Below are positions 43,621 through 54,356 of a DNA stretch of 64,000 nt, piece by piece. Position numbers and translations under genes: made by a program. This stretch comes from Calliopum simillimum. Taxonomy: Eukaryota; Arthropoda; Insecta; Diptera; Lauxaniidae. Location: NCBI GenBank assembly GCA_951812925.1, contig OX638368.1, positions 128,301,309 to 128,365,308 of the forward strand, given 5' to 3'. The first letter of the stretch is position 1, and the number at the start of each line of letters is the position of its first letter. The notes below the pieces were generated by a model. That model was given only the letters and a program-made list of their open reading frames with translations, did not search any database and was not told where the DNA came from.

Positions 43621-43786
43621 TCTTAGAAAAATATAAAGACAGAAGTATACAATTCGTTTGAATATTTATTAGGAAGTGAAAAAATATTTGAATAAAATTA
43701 TATTTTGAAAATACAAAATATCAATGTTAAACAGATTCAAAACAAAAGGTTCTTTGAACACAAGTGTTATTGAAATTATCGCAACA
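43621..43786 (-). repeat. 5' LTR of the Copia-type element
   Basis: 166 bases; its inner edge is about 80 bases before the Gag-Pol start codon. The promoter and transcription start are expected here by family knowledge. Confidence 0.92.
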
Positions 43787-44514
43787 CTAGCAACAGCAAC
43801 AACAAAATCAATGACAACAGTAACAACAACAACAAAATAAATTTTATATGACACCAATATTTTCAAAATCCATTCATGGGTTCCCAACTTATAGCAGTTT
43901 TCATAGAAAATATATATTCTGATCTTCTGTTGGCTATATCTCCGAAACTAGGTCCGATATACTCTTTTTGCTCACATATTCTTGTTAAGACTTAAAAACT
44001 CAATGATAAAAAATTAGTTTCAGTATTTTAGCGAATTTATCACTAAACCACACATGAACCCCATTTTGACCTCCATATGACCTTGAAAACTTTTTTCTCA
44101 GAGTTCTGGGAAAAAACGGGATTCGGATTCAGGGCGTCAAAGTCCCTAGGAAACGCATAGTCTGGTCAAAACGCCATGACATGTTTTTTTTTTTTTTTGT
44201 AAAACTGTGTTATTGAAGTTTTTTATATGATAAATAAATACTATAGTGTTCTTCGATTCACTCAATTTTGTTTTGTTCTCGAGCTTTTTTGCCTGAATAT
44301 GGCCAAAAAGGCCAATTTGAAGTAAGGTTTTCTCAAAATTATGACATCACAAAAATTTGTCCACTGATATTTGACTCATTCTACTTGAAAACGCACTAAC
44401 TTTTAGGTTGACCATCACCAAGCGCGCTTATACTTTTTGGCATGGTACTTCAATCGATAAGACTAGAAACGTTTTTTTTTTCCAACTTTCTGATCAAAAC
44501 TTGCAATTCTTGTC

Positions 44515-44772
44515 ATTAGTGATTGAGTTAAATTTGGTTGGATTGTCTCAACAAACGCTAACTTTAATGACGGAGGCAGTGTACTGAATTGCATCGATCT
44601 ATCTTGCTTAGTTTTCCCGTTAAAATATTTCCATAGACAGACAGACACTCAGTCAGCCAGACATAGCTACATATATAGACTCTGGAGTATATACTTACGT
44701 ATATACTGCCATGCTCCCTGCCTGCGTTACAAACGGAAACACAAAGTGAATATACCGTGGGTTTAGGGTATA
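44515..44772 (+). repeat. Family A repeat fragment
   Basis: Contains AAATTTGGTTGGATTGTCTC, GACGGAGGCAGTGTAC, GACAGACAGACACTCAG, GCGTTACAAACGGAAA and GGGTTTAGGGTATAAC in family A order. Confidence 0.7.
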
Positions 44773-45073
44773 ACAAGTCCCACGGACCAGCTTGATGTAA
44801 GGGTGGCATTAATAGTGCCCCTTATAGACCGCAAGGGTTCATAGTGATAAAGCTATATGATATAAAGATTGCCGAAAAAAAAAAAATAAATAAATCGTCG
44901 GGTAATACTACAGCATTACTTTAACATATCTACATTTTCGATGTTTTGAACTTAGTATACAGAACCACGAAGAAAAAACAGCTGGACTTTCGAATATTGT
45001 AGATTTTTTTGAAATATAGTCCCTATAAATTTTTTCTACAAATTAACCCCTCTTATTCATTTCGGGACTATTA

Positions 45074-46409
45074 GCCCAGGAAAATAAGACGAAAAAAGAG
45101 CTTCTGTGCGAAAAAACTCCCAGTGGAAATTTTTCACCGGAGTTGTCTTTATTTATGCATGACACACAAACTGTGAAAAGTCCATTGCAAAGTCGTGTGC
45201 GCATTAAAAGTTATTCGGGCCAATGGTCGCTAAAATCAGTTTTTTGCAAATATTTCGCTAATGCTAACTTTTACATAAAAATGTTGGTCTCCAATTTTGT
45301 AGCACAGGAAATTTCCTACAAAAAGTACGTTAAAAGTATTTGCGTACGACTTCTAGTTTAGGAGATCACCCAATTTAAAAAGTTGTTAACAGTTATGATA
45401 TGATATACTACCTGTGAGTTCATATTAAAATATCTTACTTTTTAAATTGCAATAACTCTTCAATGAGAAGTTGTACAAACAAAATTAAAATGCCGTTTGA
45501 AAGATAATTTAATTTTTTATATACCGTAGAAAATTTTTTTTTCGAACGGCTCATGACCTTAAAAATATTCTTGAATATCCGTTAAGGCTTCGAAATTACT
45601 GGTTTTTTAAGGATATCTGCAAATTGGTAAGTACTACGATAAAAAAAATGGGACAACATTTGTAGAAAATTACAAGATCTACAAAAAATAAGCGATATGT
45701 TTACACATAGAAGTAACCGTTTAGAAGATATTCCAAAAAAAACCCTTTAAATGCCAAAAAACCGGTTTCTATTGAATATCTTCTATACGGTTACTTCTAT
45801 GTGTACACATGTCGCTTATTTTTTGTATATCTTGTAATTTTCTACAAATTTGGTCCCATTTTTTTTATCGTAGTACTTACCAATTCGCAGATATCCTTAA
45901 AAAACCAGTAATTTCGAAGCCTTAACGGTTATTCAAGAATATTCGTTCGAAATAAAATTTTTGTACGGTATATAGAAACTTACATTATCTTTCAAACGGC
46001 ATTTTAATTTTGTTTGTACAACTTCTCATTGAAGAGTTATTGCAATTTAAAAAGTAAGATATTTTAATATTAAAGTCATAGGTAGTATTTCATATCATAA
46101 CTGTTAACAACTTTTTAAATTGGGTGATCTCCTAAACTAGAAGTCGTACGCAAATACTTTTAACGTACTTTTGTTGGAATTTTCCTGTGCTACAAAATTG
46201 GAGACCAACATTTTTCTGTAAAAGTTAGCATTAGCGAGATATTTGCAAAAAACTGATTTTAGCGACCTTTGAGCCTTAATAACTTTTTATGCGCACACGA
46301 CTTTGCAATGGACTTTTTACAGTTTGTGTATCATGCATAAATAAAGACAATTCCGGTGAAAAATTTCCACTGGGAATTTTTTCGCAGAAAATGTCTTATT
46401 TTCCTGGGC
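45074..46409. mobile_element. 1.34-kb near-perfect foldback element
   Basis: Arms of about 660 bases meet near 45,750. The outer ends are GCCCAGGAAAATAAGAC and its complement, flanked by TA (45,072-45,073 and 46,410-46,411). Pairing continues through CACACGACTTTGCAATGG, AGGAGATCACCC, AACGGCATTTTAATTTTG and CTTCTATGTGTA. No coding capacity. Confidence 0.85.
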
Positions 46410-47009
46410 TATATATCCATATGAAAAAACTAATTTATGCGGCAATTGTAAATTTCTGAAAACATTTCTTACCATTCATAAAAGAGAATTTGGTAAAAAT
46501 CACCTCATAATTTTTCACACAATATACATACACACATCAATGATCAAAATTAAGCAAGATCACAATTTTAACGAAATTCGAAAAAGCAAAAAATTGAAAA
46601 TTATATGGTGTAAAATAAAAAATTTTTATAAGAAAAGAATTTAAATGAATATGTGAAATAAGCCAAAAATTAGATAGACACATTAAATTAAGTATTTTAG
46701 TGTTTGTCACACACAGGAACATTCTGTTTACAAAAATCATTTAAATGTGTAATTTAGTGTGAGGATTGCCAGTTTTCATTATCAAGGTGACTAAGCACAA
46801 TTTAATTTTTTGAGAAAAGTAATCGTAAAACCAAGCGATGACATTGTTTGGGCAGTATCTATTTTAGTTCTCTTTACATCTCCTGGTGCACATAATATTC
46901 AACCATAGGCCATTGATATATTAGCATATGGAAGTAATAATCAAAAAGGGAGTACCCAACATGATCCACATGCTTATCTACTTATGAACTGAAAGACTAA
47001 CTGCGAGGA

Positions 47010-47790
47010 TATTTACTATCACCGCTTCTATGGATTCCAATCATCGACGAACTATAAGAAATCCTCGATAATCACAAATTTGATGTCCAATGCTTTGCTG
47101 ACAACTTGGTAATTGTAGTCAGGGGTACGAATGCAACCAGACCCGTCAACGCAGGGGGTCTTTTACCTATACATAATGGTAAAAATTTAGTGTTTACTAT
47201 AGTATAGTGTTACATCGTTTTTTTATATGAAACCCCACCTAATCCAAATCCTGCGCTCGGTGCTTAATGCAACTAGCCCACAACTTAGAACTAAACTTGT
47301 GCCGATAGAAAGGAATCGAAAAAAAAAAACTAAATCTAGCTGCATTAAACTTTGGAAAAACAGTTCTACAATTTCTCAGAAGATGAAATATTTAGAAATA
47401 GTCTTAGTTCAAAACTCTAACTAGGAACACCATTTGTCACACATAACAAACAAAATCTTGCAAAAGCTGTGTGGCAAAACAAAATTGATGACATGGTCAT
47501 ACGAAACTGTCATAGTGCAAATGATCACTCATGCTTCATTATCATGGTAGCCAAAAGGTAGACCAAGAAGCTTTAGAAGGAACTAACACGATTTTCAAAA
47601 AAGCCAGCTTGAGTTTCACAGAAGCACTAAGAACGTTATCGACAGTTGCTCTGGAACCGCTTGCGGGACTTACACATCTTCACCTTAATCGTATGGTTAG
47701 GAAAGAAGCAATTCATACCTACTACTTGAGTACATTCACACTTGATCATCCCTTACCTCTAAATCTATGTTTGAGTTCTGGGTAAAGTTA
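47010..47790 (+). pseudogene. Decayed non-LTR retrotransposon reverse transcriptase
   Basis: Frames on the + strand carry FADNLVIVVRG (catalytic FADD with the second Asp lost), then KYLEIVLVQ, HLSHITNKIL, then EALRTLSTVALEPLAGL and RKEAIHTYYL. This is the order of non-LTR elements of the I/Jockey/R1 group (YADD, KYLGV, ALRTTPTAALE, EAMKAAYRL). Stops and gaps break the frame. Confidence 0.75.
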
Positions 47791-47905
47791 AGTTTCACGA
47801 AACAACCCTCTGAAACTTATTTTCCAATATTAACTATACCTAATTAGGGTTTTGAAACAAAGTATTAAAGCTAAAGATATGTAAACTATTGTAGTAAGAG
47901 TGTGA

Positions 47906-48607
47906 CCATTGGCCTGGCCAAATATTAAATACCCTACACTGCAATATTTCGAAAAATTTACTTATGCGGGAGGTGCCACGCCCTCTTGTCTGATTTCACC
48001 CAGGTTTTGTTTCATTTATAGTTTTAAGTGTCTGAGTGAAATTTAGTTTAATTATCTCGAAAAACGCTAAAAGTATAGCCTTTTAAAGCTTTTGCTAATA
48101 TGGGAGGTGTCACCCCCTCTTGACCGAGTTCGTCCAGTTTTTGCTCAGAGCGTACATTTATAGTCTTTAGTATTTGTGTGAAATTTAGTTGGATTATCTC
48201 AAAAAACTCTTTCAGTATAGCATTTTAAAACTTCTGCTTATATGGGAGGTACCACGTCCTCTTGACCGAATTCGCCTAATTTTTTATCAGAGCTTGCATT
48301 TACTGTCAGTGTTTTAGTGAAATTTGGTTGAATTATCTCAAATAACGTTTTCAAAACAGCATTTTGAAAGTTTTGCTAATATGGGAGGTGCCACGCCTTT
48401 CTTGTCCGAGTTCGTCTAGTTTTTGCTCAGAGCGTGTATGTATTTCCACGCACACCAAGCTAGCCAGCCAGACAGACGGACATGGCTATATCGACTCAGG
48501 AGATCACGTTGATCAAGAATATATATAATTTTCTATACCTGCCACGCCTTCTTCTTTGCGTTATCAACGGAAGGACAAAGTGAATATACCGTGGATGTAG
48601 GGTATAA
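47906..48607 (+). repeat. Family A repeat, best complete copy
   Basis: Runs from TTGGCCTGGCCAAA and TACCCTACACTGCA to GTGGATGTAGGGTATAAA, so the ends are inverted around TACCCTAC. It has a four-fold internal array at 47,960-48,440, then the CGGACATGGCTATATCGACT block and the CAAGAATATATATAA block. Confidence 0.75.
47960..48440 (+). repeat. Four tandem modules of about 140 bp inside family A
   Basis: Each module reads GGGAGGTGCCACGCCCTCTT, then AGTTCGTCCAGTTTTTGCTC, then TTGGATTATCTCAAAAAAC and a TTTTGCTTATAT tail. Similar modules are found at 11.5-11.8 and 28.1-28.3 kb. Confidence 0.8.
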
Positions 48608-49134
48608 AAACCAATATACCTATAGTGTTTAGTTATGAACTCAAAAATATGTTTACCTGCGTTTAATTAGAAAACTTACCCACACAACTATGAATAAGAA
48701 ACAAATCCTCGCATATTAGAGAGGTGCTTTTTTATACATCGACCTTAATCCATATAAATCTCATAATTTAGTAGTAACCAGAGTTGTAAAAATACGCATG
48801 TTTACAAATTTGTGACAAAGTGTGACAGAAGGGGGTCTCGGAAAGTGTGATGTCACAGTTCTTCTGGTAAATCTTGCTGTCTCTCTTTATAATATATAAC
48901 GGCTAGTTATCTGTTACTACTTATCTCTCATGCAGGGATTAAAAAAATTTTTAAAATGGTATCATGTCAAATACCTAGAAAATTGGCTTGCAAAATTTAT
49001 TGCTTTAAATATTTTCCCTTTCAGTAAGAACGCCACATTTGACAGATTGCATAAAATCTGTTAGCGCAAGAAATAGTATAAAAACTCCACTCCACAATCG
49101 AATTTGCTTGAAACTGAAGAAAAATACTTATATA

Positions 49135-49680
49135 GAGTAGAACGGGGTAATGTCGTGCACTCAACTTTGACATGTTCGTAAAGCCGTACATCTCAAGCGA
49201 ATGCGACGAGTAAGCATCCGATCGAAAGATAATTTCATTGGTTACATCCATGTGTAACAACATTTGTGTAGCGAGAAATTGTGTTTGCGTAAGTGAATGT
49301 GCACGACATTACCCCAATGGTCGTTTTAAAGGTCAACTTCGATAACTCGGTGAAGCCCAACATTTTTTTCGAAAACCAAATACTTATTTTCTTTGGCAGG
49401 ATATTTCGTTTCAGAAAACACTTACCTGGTATATTTTCCGGGAAGGAAAATTATTTTTCTGACCCGATAAAAAAACACTTTTATCGTCCCGAAAGCGTGC
49501 GTTTTGAAAAAAAGGTTACTCTGTAGAGACGAACTGGTGAAAATTGCTAGTATTATATGCATAAGCTCAGTAGGTCAGCAGGTCCCTACCTTACGAACAG
49601 TTGGTAAATCATTCAATTCTTTGGGCTAAAACAGCCAGTGCACGACATTACCCCCTGCACGATATTACCCCGTTCTACTC
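49135..49680. mobile_element. TIR element with TA duplication
   Basis: Ends GAGTAGAACGGGGTAATGTC and its complement are flanked by TA (49,133-49,134 and 49,681-49,682). The ACGACATTACCCC word occurs again internally near both ends. 546 bases, no coding capacity. Tc1/mariner-type. Confidence 0.7.
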
Positions 49681-50399
49681 TACATACATATTTTCTCTCA
49701 CATTCTAAGCTTCGAAAAATGGAATTCAAGATCAGTTTTTCTTAAAGTAATTTCCACATTTTTGAGATATTCTTATAATTTTTGATTTTGACCACAATTT
49801 GGGATCATCTTAAACTCTATCATGTTATTCGATTTCGATTCGAACTTAATCCAATGGAGAATTTGCTATTACGGGGGTTATTGTGAATTAGCTGTAGTAG
49901 CTAAACTCTATTATTATTATTATCAAGATTCCCGGTGAATTTTCTTAAACTGCAATAGAGAATGCACGGCAGTCTGAGAAAAGTCCCCGGGAATATTTAT
50001 TCACGATAACCCCATATACATATATTTTGATATCTAGGATCGAAATCGAAATGATATGGCTGATTCGATATTGATTGCTAAAAATTTCGCCTTCAATTCT
50101 GGATACCAAAATTCGATTTAGTTTGATTTATCGAAATCGATTTTTTTTTTTTTTGGATCTTCTCAACATTTCCAAATCTTCTTAATATTTCTTAGTTTTT
50201 CATCCATGTTTTCAATTGTGATTGAGGATTACTTTAGCTCTTATTATGAGTAAGCCCTCAAGCCATTCGTCAAGGAGCCTCGCTTCGAGTCCGAGTACGT
50301 ACGGACGACGAACTCGAAGGTCGTGCAAAAACAGGTTTTGTGCCAGATAACGTAGATATTGTGCGAAAACTATTTGAAGAAGATCATCACGTGACATAG

Positions 50400-50590
50400 G
50401 TGATTTTATGTTCTTTGTTTTGTTTACGTTTCGCTTTACTTCGTGCCAGGGATGTTAAATGGGCTTATTTATTTTGTACCAAGTAGCAAAAAAAAGTTAT
50501 AAAAGTGTACACAAAGCACAAAAATTATTTAATACATTTGTGGTCGAGTTTTGACCTCTAGGTGATACTAGTCAACATTTTTTTGTAGAG
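50400..50590 (+). repeat. Dispersed repeat B, partial copy
   Basis: Shares TTTGTTTTGTTTACGTTTCG, CCAGGGATGTTAAATG and TTGTGGTCGAGTTTTGACC with 24.85-25.04 kb. Confidence 0.6.
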
Positions 50591-51809
50591 CCTGTGAATT
50601 TGCACAAAAGAGGTCTTAATATTTTTTTTTTTTTTCTGCGACTCATCTTCATCAAAAAGCTTTGGAATTTAAAAAAAAAAAAATTTTGACATTCAGAGCG
50701 GATTTACCCGCATTCATTATGACCTTGCATTTAACGAACACTCGTATTGCATATATGGTATTATTGAGTACATTGTACCTACGTTTGTCTATTGACTTTT
50801 ATTATCTATAACTATAGATAAATTGCAACAATAAGGGTTTGTTTTACTTCTGAAGTTTACCAGTTATCGACGCTCGAAAATTTTAATTCATTAACTACTA
50901 AAAACGTAAAGTTTTGAAAGTTACATACCAACATGTGAATGTTTTTACAATTCTGGCTGTATACATTGAAATGAAAGATTCTTTAGAGAATTTTGCGAGA
51001 TGAATTTTGGTTTTGACCCATTTTAGTAGTGCATTCGGTGTGGTGCAAACGTTAACGTGAAAACTGTGTGCATCAGGTATTTTTTTTGCAATTTTTGGTT
51101 TGTTTTTAATAAAAAATATCTAATTTTGTGTTGCTAATTGCAAAAATTTGAGTGTTGTTATTAATGAATTTTATATTGAGGAAGCTCAATGAAATGTGAA
51201 AAGGTCGAAACAAACCATCAATAATTTGGCAACAAAATATTAGTTTATATGAGTGTCTCCTATAAACAATTTGGAAAACATTGAATACACTTCGGGGTAA
51301 AATAAATAGAAACATATGTATGAACTTCCGTTGATATATATATTTTTTTTTTTTTTTTTTTTTCACTGTGCAATTGGATTAGTGATTTTGACATTGATAA
51401 AACAATGAAAATATTTTTGCGGAAATTAATTTTGTTAATTACTGTGTATAAAAATAGCACAAAAAAGTGTGTTGACTAAATTCTTCTATACAAAATGTGA
51501 AATATAATAAGCTCACGTCTGTATAAATCCTACTGACGATTTGCTGTTTTTTGTATGTGTAACGAATAAAGAAAATCAATGGTTGTTTTTTTATTCCATA
51601 CACCCATTGTATGTACATACAGGTATACTCACTGAGTCCTACCGTCTTGAATGTACGTGGTGATGAAAGAAGGAAAAACAAATACTGCACAGATTTGTCT
51701 TGTTTGATTTGCTTCAGTTCAGTTCAGTGCATATACTGTAGTTGTAGTGTACACCACAAGATGTTACTTTAGTGACAAAAGTAGTTTATCGCTCTCTACT
51801 TCTGCCCAC

Positions 51810-51844
51810 TTCGCGGGAGAGAGTCCCGCGAAAATGTATAAAAG
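51810..51844 (+). promoter_or_regulatory. Promoter-like hairpin plus TATA box
   Basis: A perfect inverted repeat TTCGCGGGA / TCCCGCGAA (loop GAGAG) lies four bases before TATAAAAG (51,837-51,844). Each arm resembles an E2F-type site. It is 1.45 kb upstream of the small chitin-binding-like exon on the same strand. The assignment to that gene is inference. Confidence 0.3.
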
Positions 51845-52189
51845 CTACTACAATCCTGGGTAACCAATGCGTTGCAATTTGCAAGTTTAACCATATCATA
51901 AATTTTACTGTAGTTTTTCTACTCGCACGTTTTACACTGACCTGAAGTATTTTTGCATAAAATACAATGCAGCACACTGAAGTATTTGTTAGAAACATTT
52001 TTTTTTTTCTGACACTGATTTAACAAGACAGTGTACTTCAGTGTCAAAATAAAATCACACACAAAAATCCTTAAATAAAAATTAATCTCATGAAAATGCC
52101 TAATGAAACGGTTCCCGGCATTTTACTTGAGCTATTTCATATTATCGAAATTTATTCCAAATGAAATCCTGATCTTTTTTTTTAAAACT

Positions 52190-52600
52190 AGAATCGCCCA
52201 ATGGTCAAAATTTCACCACGAATGTATTAAATAATTTTGATACTTTTTGGAGACTTAGTAATTTTGCTATTTGGTACAAAATAGAAAAGCTCATTTAAAA
52301 TGTGAAGCTTAAACAAAACAAAAGACACGAACTATGCTTTTTGTTTTTCTCTTTGTGCTTTATCCTCTGTTCAGCTCTGTGTGACCGCGTATTTTGTTTT
52401 TGTAAATATTGAAAAATTTATATTTAATTTTGGCAGGCTTAGGGGCAACATATTTAAATAATTTAAACTTTGTGCACAACTACATACAAATACCTTTCTA
52501 ATGGTGTATAATTCAAAGACGAATTCCATTTCTAACATAGTAAAAAAAGGAGGACAAATTTTTGTCTTGCGTATTAATATATAGATGAAGTCGATAAACT
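52190..52600 (-). repeat. Dispersed repeat B, minus copy
   Basis: The reverse complement of this stretch follows 24,600-25,040, including TATTAATACGCAAGACAAA and ACTATGTTAGAAATGG. Confidence 0.65.
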
Positions 52601-53296
52601 TTACATTTGAAAAAAAAGAACAAACCAAAACCAAAATAGTCATTTTCGATGCATATGTTGGTGCTGAATCGGAATCCAGTCACGGAATTTGTGTAGGTAT
52701 TGAATCAGGCTACAAGCACAAGGTTTATGTTTGTCAAAAATAGCATTTTTAATACTTTTTAGTACTAAGATTAATAAAAGCGCTTAATGACCTACTTTTT
52801 TGACTTTCTGAAACATTTTTCTTACCTAGTGCTTAGCTTGATTTAATACCCTTCCAAAATTGATCAGATTATGAAAACCGTTTAAGAAATGTCCACAAAA
52901 TAGACAATTTTCTGAAGCAGTATTTGTCATTATTTTCCAATTTTCTTATTTATTTTTTATCTTGTTACGCTTGGCATGGAAAAACTGCTAAACTAGAAAG
53001 GTCTTAAATCAGTGTAAATTATAATTTTTAAAAATCTTAAAATTGAATTATCTCGAAATATTGTATTTACCTAGTTTAGTATTGAGGTGACGACATGTAC
53101 ATATATAATTTGTAGAGCGTGCGATTCTCTACAAATTACATTAAGTTATTGCAATTTAGAAAAATAAAATAAGTATTATTAAACGGCATTTGTAGCTTTC
53201 TTTTAAACCTTTTATATCTGAAATTTAAAGTTTATCTGAAAGTTGTGAAACCGGTCATTAGAATATGAAATTAAATTTCTGCTCTCTTTTCTATAG

Positions 53297-53554
53297 AAAA
53301 TGTCTACCACATATAAGCACAGTGAATACAATGGTGAACCTGGTTGTAGCACTTCTGCTGAAATAAATAAAATGTTTCGTCACTTCTGGGATCCCACATC
53401 CTACTGGCAATGTGAGGCACTCGATAAGCCAGCACGCAAGCGCAATTGTCCGCAATCAGAACTTTTTCTGGACTCAAAAGGATGCTGTGTACATTATACT
53501 GAGTGGCGTTGGACTGAACCAATTGAACCGCCAAGTCATCCTAAAAAAAGTTAG
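53297..53554 (+). CDS. Small probable chitin-binding type-2 (CBM14-like) protein, last exon
   Basis: The exon begins after an acceptor-like TTTTCTATAG at 53,287-53,296. From the ATG at 53,300 it encodes 84 residues ending PKKS. Cysteines at 16, 38, 50, 62 and 63, with SYWQC, NCPQSELFLDS and CVHYTEW, follow the second half of the peritrophin-A/CBM14 pattern (Tyr-Cys, then CP..L.F, then Cys). Proteins of this type are secreted, cuticle- or peritrophic-associated chitin binders. No signal peptide is visible here, so an upstream exon probably supplies one; I could not place it. AATAAA-like signals follow at about 53,610. The gene converges with Hmu on the other strand. An unrelated small Cys-rich protein is possible. 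Confidence 0.6.
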   Translation, partial: KMSTTYKHSEYNGEPGCSTSAEINKMFRHFWDPTSYWQCEALDKPARKRNCPQSELFLDSKGCCVHYTEWRWTEPIEPPSHPKKS

Positions 53555-54356
53555 ATATATTTTTGCATAGTGTTTTGAAATTTTTTTGTAGACAATATAA
53601 AAGTAATTTTAAAAATAAAAAATTAAAAATAAAAAGTTAGATTTTTAGCATTTATTTTTTTTATAATTTATTTTTAACTCAGTACAAAAAAAATACTACT
53701 GCTAGTGGAAAAAATTAAATTAAAGCAATTTTTAAAAGGAAAATTTTATACTTTTTTTTCTAACAATTTTAAATTGTTTAAACAATTCATTCAACTTTTA
53801 GTATAGAATGTTTTTTATAATGTTTTTTGGAATGTAACATTTTGAATACCATTTGTTAATATCAAAATCGAAATGTGTCCAATTCAAGCCAATGTGATCA
53901 AATTAATATTTAATTGAACAAGTTTTTAAAGCTGTAGAATTATATCTAAAAAGGAAATTAATTGCAAAATTAAATCAATTCGCTTAGAACACTGCAACTT
54001 AAATTAATGGAACAATTTTTTTACACCTTTGCACTTAATGAGAAGAAAGAAATAATTTTTTTAATTTTTGTTTTTCTTTAAATACTTATAAAAACTATGT
54101 TTTTAAAACCAAACCAGTGTTCGCTTAAACTAAAGAGTTTTTTGTTTAATTTAAATTTGCTGCAACTTTTTCTTCATTTTTTATAAGTGCTTCCATATTG
54201 ATCAAAGCTTTTTTTAAATGACTTTCTAGCGCTAGAAATTTTTTCGGAGCTTTAAGACTATAAAAATTTGTAAAATATGATGTTATTTTTAATAATTTCA
54301 ACTTTAGGGTTTAAAATTAAAGCAGCTCCTTTAACAAATTCTGATTGAACTATCTT

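Larger units (their letters stand above)
39511..43786 (-). mobile_element. Complete Copia-type LTR retrotransposon
   Basis: Two 166-base LTRs (39,511-39,676 and 43,621-43,786) flank one long Gag-Pol frame, with CTAGC duplicated on both sides (39,506-39,510 and 43,787-43,791). The LTRs differ at about four positions. A polypurine tract (minus strand GAGAAGGGG) abuts the 3' LTR. On the minus strand the LTR begins TGTTGC but ends CTAAGA instead of CA. I could not name the primer tRNA. Few LTR differences and an open frame indicate a recent insertion. Confidence 0.93.
39045..44209. mobile_element. Foldback element split by a Copia insertion
   Basis: The left arm (39,045 to about 39,400: GTCATGGCGTTTTGACC ... 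ATCATTGAGTT ... CTATAAGTTGGGAACCC) is repeated in reverse at about 43,850-44,209. TTA flanks both outer ends. Without the retrotransposon and one copy of its target duplication the element would be about 884 bases. Confidence 0.75.

Noticed and set aside
44872..45073. AT-rich stretch next to the large palindrome, considered as part of it
   Set aside because: Pairing between arms stops at the TA-flanked GCCCAGG ends, so this lies outside the element.
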